Positions 22,434-30,266 of a stretch of DNA of 37,237 bases are shown piece after piece. The notes under the pieces were generated by a model. It ran no database searches and was not told the origin of the DNA. It worked only from the letters and a program-made list of their open reading frames with translations. The stretch is taken from assembly GCA_902781315.1 (NCBI GenBank), contig CACZIT010000042.1:1-37237 (forward strand), written 5' to 3'. Each line of letters starts with the position of its first letter. The stretch's first letter is position 1. Made by a program: the position numbers and the translations under genes. The stretch comes from an uncultured Prevotellaceae bacterium. GTDB lineage: Bacteria > Bacteroidota > Bacteroidia > Bacteroidales > Bacteroidaceae.

Positions 22434-24074
22434 TTAAAAACCTGCCCACGTCTGGCGCCACAGCGAGCGGGCCATGTCGTCCCAGCGCTGAATGGTGGCA
22501 CCGAAGAAGTCTGCAACATAACCATTAAGCATACGCTCGGCCTGCTTCTTGTCGCTGCCGTTGAGCTGTTGCCACGTCTGCTCAACGAAGGGCAATTCGC
22601 GCAGTGCTTTCTCGATGAAATAGTCGCGGGCAGGCTCCAACGTCTTGCGATAGGTGCCCCAACGCAGCGTCGCCAACCGATTGGCCTTGCGATAGTGCCA
22701 TAGGGCGGCATCGTCGCGGGCTACATGCTGGCCGCAGGTCTGTAGCAGTGGCGGCAGTTCGGTGGCGCCGCAGAAGATGGGAAAGCGCGGACTCTCGCCC
22801 GGATTGTCGAGTGCTACCCATGCCACGCCGCCCACCTCGTCGGGCAGCCATGCGCGCAGCTGTATGACTGTGCTGTAGGCACACCAAGGCACGCTCACCG
22901 TTCGGATGTTTTTCATCACGGAATCGCCCATGGCGTAGTACATATTGATTTCATCTGGGCGCATCCAAGGGTTGGAGAACGGCGAAACGATGCTGTCGGG
23001 CTCGTTCTCGACGAGCTTTCCCTCTTTGTCCTTGCGCTTCGGATTAGGGATGAGGTGGCGCCCGCTCAAATTCTTCGGTGTGCCCTCGTAGTAGCTTCCG
23101 AGAAGGCGCATCACCTGCTCGGCGCTCACCTTTTGATCGGGCTTCACGCTCAGCGGCAATTCCTCGATGCTGTCGCTCAGGCAGAGCGAAGGAGCCAGTT
23201 GCGACATGATGAAGTGTTCGCGCACGCTGTAGTTTTTGGGCTCGTCGAAATAGTTTCCGCCGCTGTAGGCTTTCCAGAAACTGAACTCTGACTTTCCGTC
23301 CCACAGCTTCAGTCGCCTGGCCACGTCGAACACATTGTCGGAAGCCATGTAGCGGTCGGTGTCGGCGAGGTCCAGTCGTCCGATGCGAGAAATGTTGGCC
23401 GACACGGCAATCTCGTCGTCGGGAATACGTACGGCAGCCCATACGCCTCCAATCTTTTTCGGTCCTTCGCCGAATATTTCGAATATCCAAACTTCCTGCT
23501 TGTCGGCAATGGTCAGACATTCACCGCTGTCGCCGTAGCCGTACTGTTTCACGAGATCCCCCATCAGACGTATGGCTTCGCGGGCCGTAGAGCATCGCTC
23601 CAGGGCAATGCGCGCCAATTCTTCAATCATGAACATGCCACGCTTGTTCTGCAACGTGTCGCGTCCCGTAATAGTGGTTTCGCCCATGGCCAGTTGCTTT
23701 TCGTTCAGACATGGATAGGCCGTGTCGAGGAAGCGGAATGTATGGTGAGCCTGCGGAATCACTCCGCGGCGATACATCTTCGTGCTGTCCTGGGCCGACT
23801 GAGTGTGCATGCGCCCTTCGTAGATGGCCGTCACGGTATCGCGCTCGTAGTCGCGTGCCGGCACCATACGCATCCATGTGCGATACCAGGAGTCGCAGGT
23901 GTGCGATGTCATCACCGAACCATCGGCAGATGCATTCCTGCCCACCATGATGCTTGTGCAAGACATTCTTGCTTTCTCGGTGCGCTCCGTCTCGTCGGGC
24001 TGGGCACCAAGTGTCAGAGGAAAGATGGCGCTGAGGGCAAACAGCGCTGTGCTGACGGCAAATGCTTTCTTCAT
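22434..24074 (-). CDS. C69-family dipeptidase (PepD-like), exported
   Basis: 546 residues. A signal peptide (MKKAFAVSTALFALSAIFPL, ending near LGAQ) leads to the periplasm or outside. The conserved opening ARMSCTSIMVGRNASADGS has Cys39 as the expected catalytic nucleophile of the N-terminal-nucleophile-like peptidase C69 family. Unlike cytoplasmic members, this Cys is not at the N-terminus after signal cleavage, so further processing may occur. Other family blocks are QYGYGDSGECLTIADKQEVWIFE and PDDEIAVSANISRIG. The role is hydrolysis of dipeptides, fitting a peptide-using anaerobe. It is the second gene of the minus-strand operon, 34 bases after the PAS gene. Confidence 0.9.
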   Translation of the reverse strand: MKKAFAVSTALFALSAIFPLTLGAQPDETERTEKARMSCTSIMVGRNASADGSVMTSHTCDSWYRTWMRMVPARDYERDTVTAIYEGRMHTQSAQDSTKMYRRGVIPQAHHTFRFLDTAYPCLNEKQLAMGETTITGRDTLQNKRGMFMIEELARIALERCSTAREAIRLMGDLVKQYGYGDSGECLTIADKQEVWIFEIFGEGPKKIGGVWAAVRIPDDEIAVSANISRIGRLDLADTDRYMASDNVFDVARRLKLWDGKSEFSFWKAYSGGNYFDEPKNYSVREHFIMSQLAPSLCLSDSIEELPLSVKPDQKVSAEQVMRLLGSYYEGTPKNLSGRHLIPNPKRKDKEGKLVENEPDSIVSPFSNPWMRPDEINMYYAMGDSVMKNIRTVSVPWCAYSTVIQLRAWLPDEVGGVAWVALDNPGESPRFPIFCGATELPPLLQTCGQHVARDDAALWHYRKANRLATLRWGTYRKTLEPARDYFIEKALRELPFVEQTWQQLNGSDKKQAERMLNGYVADFFGATIQRWDDMARSLWRQTWAGF

Positions 24075-24108
24075 TTCTCTTCTTTCAGCTTGTTTTCAAC
24101 TTGTTGTT

Positions 24109-24447
24109 TTAACCACGGTCGTAGTGAGGCATCTCGTCGGGCAGCACGATAGAGATTTCTACCAGTCCTTTCACCTCTCCGCCTTCGCGCCAGGGTGTCT
24201 GGTATATGAGTTTTCTTTGTCCGTGCTTGCTGATGGTGTAGCAATGAGGATGATTATTTTCTATCATGTCGGCAATGATGGCCTTTGAACGCTCGTTGTG
24301 GCAGGGCATGAGGTTTTGGCCGACCATGCTCGAGCCGTCCTTCGAGAACGTCTTGCGCGAACGCTGGTTCATGTAGAGCACCGTGCCTTGGCGGTCGCAA
24401 ACGGTTACAGCGGCATCAATGTCTTCCGCCCAGTCGAATTTGTTCAT
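24109..24447 (-). CDS. Stand-alone PAS-domain protein
   Basis: 112 residues, a single PAS fold with no output domain. It reads WAEDIDAAVTVCDRQGTVLYMNQRS, then GSSMVGQNLMPCHNERSKAII, then QRKLIYQTPWREGGEVKGLVEISI. A Cys in DAAVTVC and the CHNE motif could bind a ligand or cofactor, but this is not certain. It presumably senses a small molecule or redox state and acts through a partner. It is the first gene of the four-gene minus-strand operon and lies divergent to the outer-membrane receptor gene. Confidence 0.8.
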   Translation of the reverse strand: MNKFDWAEDIDAAVTVCDRQGTVLYMNQRSRKTFSKDGSSMVGQNLMPCHNERSKAIIADMIENNHPHCYTISKHGQRKLIYQTPWREGGEVKGLVEISIVLPDEMPHYDRG

Positions 24448-24485
24448 AGTAGTTGCTTTTATGTTATATAAATTAAACGAGGTGG

Positions 24486-24493
24486 CAAAGTTA
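24486..24493 (-). promoter_or_regulatory. Promoter element of the PAS-gene operon
   Basis: TAACTTTG on the minus strand, 38 bases before the PAS gene's ATG. No clear -33 TTTG is seen. Confidence 0.45.
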
Positions 24494-24539
24494 CTAAATA
24501 ATTATATCATTTTGCTACCGCAGGATGTTAAAAACCTAA

Positions 24540-24560
24540 AAAAGCGCTCGTTGCGCTTTT
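24540..24560. repeat. Hairpin upstream of the receptor gene
   Basis: AAAAGCGC and GCGCTTTT form a perfect 8-bp stem around TCGTT, 31 bases before the ATG at 24592. It may be a 5' leader structure of the receptor mRNA or a terminator-like barrier between the divergent genes. Confidence 0.45.
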
Positions 24561-24591
24561 GACGAAATGGAGGGGAGTGCGTCAAAAAGTT

Positions 24592-27500
24592 ATGCAAAGA
24601 ATCGTTCTCCTTGTCCTCATGCCACTGCTTTGGGTATTGCCCACGTCGGCCCAGAAAGGGTCGATGACGGGACGTGTTGTCGACGGCGAGAGCGGTGATG
24701 CCCTGCCGCGTGCCACGTTGCAGCTTTACAAACTCTCGACAAAGCGCGAACGTACTGATACGACCTTCGTTGTCGGCACGTTTGCCGACGAGGCCGGCCG
24801 GTTTGTGCTGAGTGGAGTAGGGGCGGGTACTTATGTGTTGAAGGCTTCCTTCTTGGGTTATCAGCCGTTGGCGAAACGCCTGACGAAGCGCGACGGCGGA
24901 ACCTTGACACTGGGCAACGTGGCTATGCAGGCTGAGGCTGTGGTCGTCAGCGAGGCTGTGGTGACAGCCAATGTGCCGAAGATGGTTGTGAAGGATGATA
25001 CAGTGGTTTTTAATGCCGATGCGTTTCGCGTGCCGGAAGGTTCGGTCATAGAGTCGCTCGTCGAAATGTTGCCTGGTGCGAAGATTGACGACAACGGTGG
25101 CATTACCATTAATGGCAAGGAGGTGAAACGTTTCAAGATGGACGGTCGCGACTTCATGACGGGCAACAATCAGACGGTAATGAAGAATCTGCCTTCGTAT
25201 GTGGTTGACCAGGTGAAAGCCTATGACGAGAAGAGCGACCTGTCGCGCCTGACGGGCGTTGATGATGGCAACGACGACTTTGTGCTCGAGTTTGTGACGA
25301 AGCGTTCGGCCCGCAAGGGTTTGCAGATGAACCCCGACGTGGGCATTGGTACCGACGGGCGCTACGGCATTCGCCTGACGGCGATGAAGCCCTTTGGCGA
25401 CACGCGCTACACGTTCATGGGCAATGCCAACAACGTGAACGACCGCAACTTTTCGGGGCGCGGGGGACGCGGGCGCGGCAACGGCAACGGTGAGCGCACG
25501 ACGAAAACCGGCGCGCTCGACCTGAGCTACGAGAGCCCGCGCAGGGTGGAAGGGCGCCGGGAGAGCGCGCTGCGGGTGAACGGCCGCGTGACGTGGACCC
25601 ACACCAACACCGACAACTGGAGTCGCACGGGTTCGGAGAACTTCGTGCTGGCGTCGCGTGGCGGTGCTTTCAGCAACAGCATTAGCCAGAGCTATTCGCG
25701 CAACAACAATTGGACGGCCAACATGAATCTGCAATGGGCCTTAGATTCTGTTACGACGTTGTCGGTGCGTCCGAACATGAGTTTTTCGACCAACGACAGC
25801 CGCTCGTTCTCGACCTCGGCCTCGTTCAATGCCGATCCGTTCGACTATGTGGCCGACGCGCTGAGCGACGAGGGCCGCGCCGAGATGGACCGGCTGGGTC
25901 TGATTGTTAACGATAGGCAAAACAAGTCGCTTGGCTACGGCAGCAACAAAAACCTAAGCACGCAGCTGCAGCTGTTCCGCCGTTTTGGTTCGAGGGGGCG
26001 CAACCTGGCCGTCAGCGGCAACGCGAACTATCGTGACGGCAGCAACCGCAATGCCAATCTCTCGGCCGTGAGGCTCTTTCAGACTGCCGACCAGTGGGGC
26101 AACGATTCCACATATCAGACCAACCGCTACACGGCTTCGCCCTCCGACAACTTCAGCTATTCGCTGGGAGCCACCTACACCGAGCCCCTCTGGTCGGCCA
26201 AGCCCAAGGAGATGGAGTCTGAGGAAGAGGCCAGGCCCTCACGCAGGGGCGAGCGGCGGCAGGCAGGTGCCCAGGGGTTGTTTCTGCAGCTGAACTATCG
26301 CTACAACTACAGTCACCAGAAGAACGACCCTTCGACCTACGATTTCCCTGACTACAGCGACGAGGCCTTTGCCGACGTGCTGGGTGCCTATCGGGAGTGG
26401 ACGCGCCTGTTCGGCTATCTGGACAATCCCTACGAGATGTATCTCAGCGACCGTCTGAGCCGCTTTTCCGAGCGCACGGAGCATGGACAGAACATCGACA
26501 TGCAGCTTCGGCTGGTGCTCGACAAACTGAACATGAATGCAGGCGTCACGCTGCAGCCGCAGCGGTCGCACTACGTGCAGCAATATCTGGGCGTGCCTGT
26601 CGACACGGTGCGGACGGTGACCAATCTTTCGCCGACGCTCAACATGCGTTACCGCTTCAACCAGCAGACCAATCTGCAGGTGACCCTGCGCGGCTCAACC
26701 AGCCAGCCCAGCATCACGCAGCTGCTCGACATCTACGACGACACCAACCCGCTTTCCATCGCGATGGGCAACCCGGGGCTGAAGCCGTCGTTCACGACCA
26801 ACCTTAACGCCAATTTCCGCATGCAGCGCCGGCCGACTCTGGTCACCGACAGCCTGGGCTTCGAGATTCCCAAGGCCCAGCGCCACTGGAGCTTCAGCAC
26901 CCATGCCAGCCTTCAGCGTACGAGCAACTCCATAGGCACCGTCGTTACCTATAACGAGACAACGGGCGGAAGAATTAGCCGCCCGGAGAACATCAACGGC
27001 AACTGGAACACGAATGCAGGAGTATCTTTCAACATCGGGCTGGACACGCTGAACCGATGGGACGTCAGCGGTGGACTGAACGGCAGCTACCGGCATCAAG
27101 TGGGCTATGTCAACCTGAACCGCACGGCAGTGCCCGACAGAAACGTTACGCACACGTACAATCTCTCGCCCAACGTGTCGCTGAGCTTCCGCAACAAGTG
27201 GCTCAGTGTCTCGCTGAACGGCAGCACTACCTATGCAAAGACCGAGAACCGCCTGCAGGCATCTCGCAACCTCACGACGTGGAACTTCTCCTATGGAGGA
27301 AACACGAAGGTGACTTTCCCTTGGGGAAGCAATCTCTCCACAGACGTCCACATGTTCAGCAAACGTGGCTACAGCGACCAGACGCTGAACACTGACGAAC
27401 TGATTTGGAACGCCCAACTCTCACATAGTTTCCTCAAAGGCAAGCGGCTGACGGTGATGCTGCAGTGGTACGACATTCTGGCCCAACAGACCAATTTCTC

Positions 27501-27747
27501 CCGCACGGTAAACGCCAATGGCTGGACTGACCGCGAAGTGAATGCCATCACCAGCTATGCCATGCTGCACGTCAGCTACAGGCTGAACTTCTTCGGTAAC
27601 CGCGGTGAAGGCGGGCGCGAAGCAGGTGGCCGCGAGGGTCGAGAGGGTAGGCGAGGCCGTGGCGGCTATGGTGGCGACGGTCCCCGTGGCGGCTTCGGTG
27701 GCGACGGTCCCCGTGGCGGCTTTGGCGGCGACGCTCCTCGTCGTTGA
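24592..27747 (+). CDS. Outer-membrane beta-barrel receptor (carboxypeptidase-regulatory-like, TonB/OMP_b-brl_3 type) with repeat tail
   Basis: 1051 residues. A signal peptide (MQRIVLLVLMPLLWVLPTSA) is followed by a carboxypeptidase-regulatory-like beta domain (GSMTGRVVDGESGDALPRAT ... FLGYQPLAKRLTK). A plug-like domain follows (VVKDDTVVFNADAFRVPEGS, GGITINGKEVKRFKMDGRDF), and then a long barrel rich in alternating aromatic residues. The start was set at 24592 because the in-frame TTG at 24559 adds only a charged, non-signal extension. The barrel should end at about SYRLNFFGN. Beyond it are roughly 48 extra residues rich in Gly, Arg, Glu and Asp, ending in three 9-residue repeats of GG(Y/F)GGD(G/A)PR. 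No SusD partner follows, so it is not a classical glycan-uptake pair. The substrate is unknown. Confidence 0.88.
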   Translation: MQRIVLLVLMPLLWVLPTSAQKGSMTGRVVDGESGDALPRATLQLYKLSTKRERTDTTFVVGTFADEAGRFVLSGVGAGTYVLKASFLGYQPLAKRLTKRDGGTLTLGNVAMQAEAVVVSEAVVTANVPKMVVKDDTVVFNADAFRVPEGSVIESLVEMLPGAKIDDNGGITINGKEVKRFKMDGRDFMTGNNQTVMKNLPSYVVDQVKAYDEKSDLSRLTGVDDGNDDFVLEFVTKRSARKGLQMNPDVGIGTDGRYGIRLTAMKPFGDTRYTFMGNANNVNDRNFSGRGGRGRGNGNGERTTKTGALDLSYESPRRVEGRRESALRVNGRVTWTHTNTDNWSRTGSENFVLASRGGAFSNSISQSYSRNNNWTANMNLQWALDSVTTLSVRPNMSFSTNDSRSFSTSASFNADPFDYVADALSDEGRAEMDRLGLIVNDRQNKSLGYGSNKNLSTQLQLFRRFGSRGRNLAVSGNANYRDGSNRNANLSAVRLFQTADQWGNDSTYQTNRYTASPSDNFSYSLGATYTEPLWSAKPKEMESEEEARPSRRGERRQAGAQGLFLQLNYRYNYSHQKNDPSTYDFPDYSDEAFADVLGAYREWTRLFGYLDNPYEMYLSDRLSRFSERTEHGQNIDMQLRLVLDKLNMNAGVTLQPQRSHYVQQYLGVPVDTVRTVTNLSPTLNMRYRFNQQTNLQVTLRGSTSQPSITQLLDIYDDTNPLSIAMGNPGLKPSFTTNLNANFRMQRRPTLVTDSLGFEIPKAQRHWSFSTHASLQRTSNSIGTVVTYNETTGGRISRPENINGNWNTNAGVSFNIGLDTLNRWDVSGGLNGSYRHQVGYVNLNRTAVPDRNVTHTYNLSPNVSLSFRNKWLSVSLNGSTTYAKTENRLQASRNLTTWNFSYGGNTKVTFPWGSNLSTDVHMFSKRGYSDQTLNTDELIWNAQLSHSFLKGKRLTVMLQWYDILAQQTNFSRTVNANGWTDREVNAITSYAMLHVSYRLNFFGNRGEGGREAGGREGREGRRGRGGYGGDGPRGGFGGDGPRGGFGGDAPRR
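27661..27741 (+). repeat. 27-bp tandem repeat, three copies, in the receptor tail
   Basis: Units 27661-27687, 27688-27714 and 27715-27741 encode GGYGGDGPR, GGFGGDGPR and GGFGGDAPR. The first two differ at a few bases; the third is more diverged. The unit keeps the frame, so the number could vary between strains. Confidence 0.85.
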
Positions 27748-27793
27748 TGCGGGCAAAATGCAGTTCATTTCCCAAAAAACATGGGTTGAACGT

Positions 27794-27824
27794 TTTGCAG
27801 TGTCGTTTTTTTTCCTTACATTTG
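27794..27824 (+). promoter_or_regulatory. Promoter of the patatin-barrel gene
   Basis: TTTG (27794-27797), 19 bases, TACATTTG (27817-27824), a perfect consensus. The ATG follows after four bases, so the transcript is probably leaderless, as for ansA. Confidence 0.8.
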
Positions 27825-27828
27825 CACA

Positions 27829-30093
27829 ATGAAACGTTTTATACCATTTTTCCTGTGCCTGTTCCTGTTGTCGGAAAGCGTTGCAGGGCAGACCGCCGGC
27901 AGTGAAGAAATCAAAGTGGAGAAAGCCAACGCCACCAAGCGGCCACGTCTGGGACTGGTGTTGAGTGGAGGCGGCGCCAAGGGCGTTGCCCACATTGGCG
28001 TCTTGAAAGTTCTGGAGCGGGCCGGCATGCCCATCCACGTCATCACTGGCACCTCGATGGGCAGTATCGTGGGCGGCCTCTACGCCTGCGGCAACCGTTC
28101 GCAAAAGCTCGACTCGGTGGTCAGGGCGCAAGACTGGTCGTACGTGCTCTCTGATAGGGAGGACCTGAGCCATCAGAGTCTGCGCGAGCGCTCGCAGCAG
28201 AATACTTACGTCATATCGAAGACCTTCAACTTCGGCAATCATGCGAAGAGCGAGGGCGGCGGACTCATTTTGGGAAAGAACATCCTCACCCTTTTCGATG
28301 CTCTTACGACGCCCTACAACGATTCTATCGACTTCTCGAAACTGCCCATTCCCTTTGCCTGTGTGGCGACCAACATCGTCGACAACACCGAGCACGACTT
28401 CCATTCGGGCGTGCTCAGCCAGGCAATGCGAGCCAGCATGTCGATACCGGGCGTCTTCGCCCCGGTGAAGAAAGGCGATATGGTGCTCGTCGACGGCGGC
28501 TTGCGCAACAACTACCCGGCCGACATTGCCCGCGAGATGGGGGCCGACTACATCATCGGCGTCAGCGTGCAGGGACCTCCGAAGACGGCTGACGACCTCC
28601 ACTCCACGCCGGCCATCTTGGGACAGATTGTCGACGTGAACTGCAAGAATAAGTACGATGAAAATCTTGCCATGTCCGACATCGTCATACGCGTCAACAC
28701 CGAAGGCTATAGTGCAGCCAGCTTCACCCCCTCGGCTATCGACACGCTCATCCGTCGCGGCGAGGAGGCTGCCATGCAGCATTGGGACGAAATCGTTGCC
28801 CTTCGCCAGAAGCTGGGCCCCACGAGTAATGCCCGCCCCCGACTCTCCACGGTGCGTGTGCCGTTGCCTTCCACAGGACGTTTCCGCATCGGCCAGTTGG
28901 TGTTTGAAAACATGACAAAGAACGACGAGGCGTTCATCAGGCAGAAGTTCCGCCTGCACGAAGGCGACTCCATCGACAACGACCGTGCTGACATCATCAC
29001 CACCAGCATCAGGCAAGACCTCTACTACGAGTCGGCCAAGTTCCGCATCCAGAACAACCCCGACCATACGGCAGCGCGCGTTGTCTTCACGGCAGGCCCC
29101 AGAAAACAGAGTGAACTGCGCGTGGGACTGCGTTTCGACAACGAGGAAGCCGTGGCCCTTCAGGCCAATGCCGAGCTGCCCTTGAAAGCCAGCATCCCCA
29201 TGGACGTCAACATCACTGCGCGTTTGGGCAAGCGCATGATGGGGCGCATCGACTGGTCGGTACATCCCAAGAGTTTCTACCGGCAGACGTTCTCCTATGC
29301 GTTCCGCCACAACGACCTCGATTTCTACGACTATGGCGACAAGGCCTACAGCCTCACTTACAATCGCCATACGCTCAGCCTCTCGCTTCTGGAGTTCAAC
29401 CTTCGCAACTTCAGCATCGGCATAAGCGTCGTGGGCGACTACTACGACTATAGGTCGATGTTGGTCGACAAGAACCCCGAGCACCAGGAAGACTCCAACC
29501 CCGTCGACAAAGGCTATATCAGCTATCAGGGCACCGTGGACTACAACAGCGAGAACGAATGGTTTTTCCCCACGCGGGGAGCACGTTTCTCGGCACGCTT
29601 CGCCTACTACACCACCAATTTCCTGAAGCTCGACAACGAGGTCGGACTGCGCGACTATAGTGCCATGTGGCGCATGACGTTCCCCGTGGGCAGCCACTTT
29701 TCCGTCCAGCCCATGGTCTACGGCCGGCTGCTGTGCGGAAACGTTGTGCCCCTCATGTTGAGCAACGTGATGGGAGGCGAATGGATGGGCTACTATCTCG
29801 AACAGCAGTTGCCCTTTGCAGGCGTGGGCCACATGCAGATGGCGTGGGACAAGATGCTGGCAGCCCAGTTGCAGGGACAGCTCAACATCACCCAGAATAA
29901 CATCGTGCTACTCCGGCTGGCAGCCGCGCAGGATGCCAACACCTTCAGCCAGCTCTTCAGCCATCGCACGATGCTCGGCTGTTCAGCCAGCTACTACTAC
30001 AACACCATGTTCGGCCCGCTCGGCGGTTCCCTCGGCTATAGCAATCTCACGAAGAAAGTCTATTTCTACGTCAACCTGGGATTCGTCTTCTGA
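27829..30093 (+). CDS. Patatin-like phospholipase with POTRA/surface-antigen barrel
   Basis: 754 residues. A signal peptide (RFIPFFLCLFLLSESVAG) leads out of the cytoplasm. The patatin domain has the oxyanion motif GGGAKG (47-52), the nucleophile elbow GTSMG with Ser76, and the catalytic Asp in VDGGLRNNYP near 222. It is followed by a short POTRA-like region (about 340-430, GRFRIGQLVFENMTKNDEAF). A C-terminal outer-membrane barrel ends in KVYFYVNLGFVF, with the terminal Phe expected for barrel assembly. This is the layout of type Vd (PlpD-like) or RssA/YchK-related proteins: a lipase or phospholipase held at or released from the cell surface. Substrate and release are inferred. Confidence 0.88.
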   Translation: MKRFIPFFLCLFLLSESVAGQTAGSEEIKVEKANATKRPRLGLVLSGGGAKGVAHIGVLKVLERAGMPIHVITGTSMGSIVGGLYACGNRSQKLDSVVRAQDWSYVLSDREDLSHQSLRERSQQNTYVISKTFNFGNHAKSEGGGLILGKNILTLFDALTTPYNDSIDFSKLPIPFACVATNIVDNTEHDFHSGVLSQAMRASMSIPGVFAPVKKGDMVLVDGGLRNNYPADIAREMGADYIIGVSVQGPPKTADDLHSTPAILGQIVDVNCKNKYDENLAMSDIVIRVNTEGYSAASFTPSAIDTLIRRGEEAAMQHWDEIVALRQKLGPTSNARPRLSTVRVPLPSTGRFRIGQLVFENMTKNDEAFIRQKFRLHEGDSIDNDRADIITTSIRQDLYYESAKFRIQNNPDHTAARVVFTAGPRKQSELRVGLRFDNEEAVALQANAELPLKASIPMDVNITARLGKRMMGRIDWSVHPKSFYRQTFSYAFRHNDLDFYDYGDKAYSLTYNRHTLSLSLLEFNLRNFSIGISVVGDYYDYRSMLVDKNPEHQEDSNPVDKGYISYQGTVDYNSENEWFFPTRGARFSARFAYYTTNFLKLDNEVGLRDYSAMWRMTFPVGSHFSVQPMVYGRLLCGNVVPLMLSNVMGGEWMGYYLEQQLPFAGVGHMQMAWDKMLAAQLQGQLNITQNNIVLLRLAAAQDANTFSQLFSHRTMLGCSASYYYNTMFGPLGGSLGYSNLTKKVYFYVNLGFVF

Positions 30094-30155
30094 CCGTGCC
30101 ATCGCTTTACTTTCGTATAACAGAATATTGCTAATAATTTAAGAATCAAATCATT

Positions 30156-30242
30156 ATGGAATGGTATAACATCCTTTTCGTGGTTGTGCTGATTGTCGTC
30201 GGCATCGTCACTTATCGCAACAAGCGCAACGAGCAAGAGTAA
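30156..30242 (+). CDS. 28-residue single-pass membrane peptide
   Basis: An ATG-to-TAA frame of 28 residues: a short start (MEWYNIL), a hydrophobic run of about 15 residues (FVVVLIVVGIVTY) and a charged, mostly basic tail (RNKRNEQE). It lies between the patatin gene (62 bases before it) and ettA (24 bases after it) on the same strand. The neat membrane-plus-basic-tail layout and the compact placement suggest a real small protein. The function is unknown. Confidence 0.6.
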   Translation: MEWYNILFVVVLIVVGIVTYRNKRNEQE

Positions 30243-30266
30243 AATCATAAATCGTAAAATCCTCTT

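Noticed and set aside
27421-29832. 803-codon minus-strand frame opposite the receptor end and the patatin gene
   Set aside because: It runs through two real genes and their promoter and has no recognisable domain.
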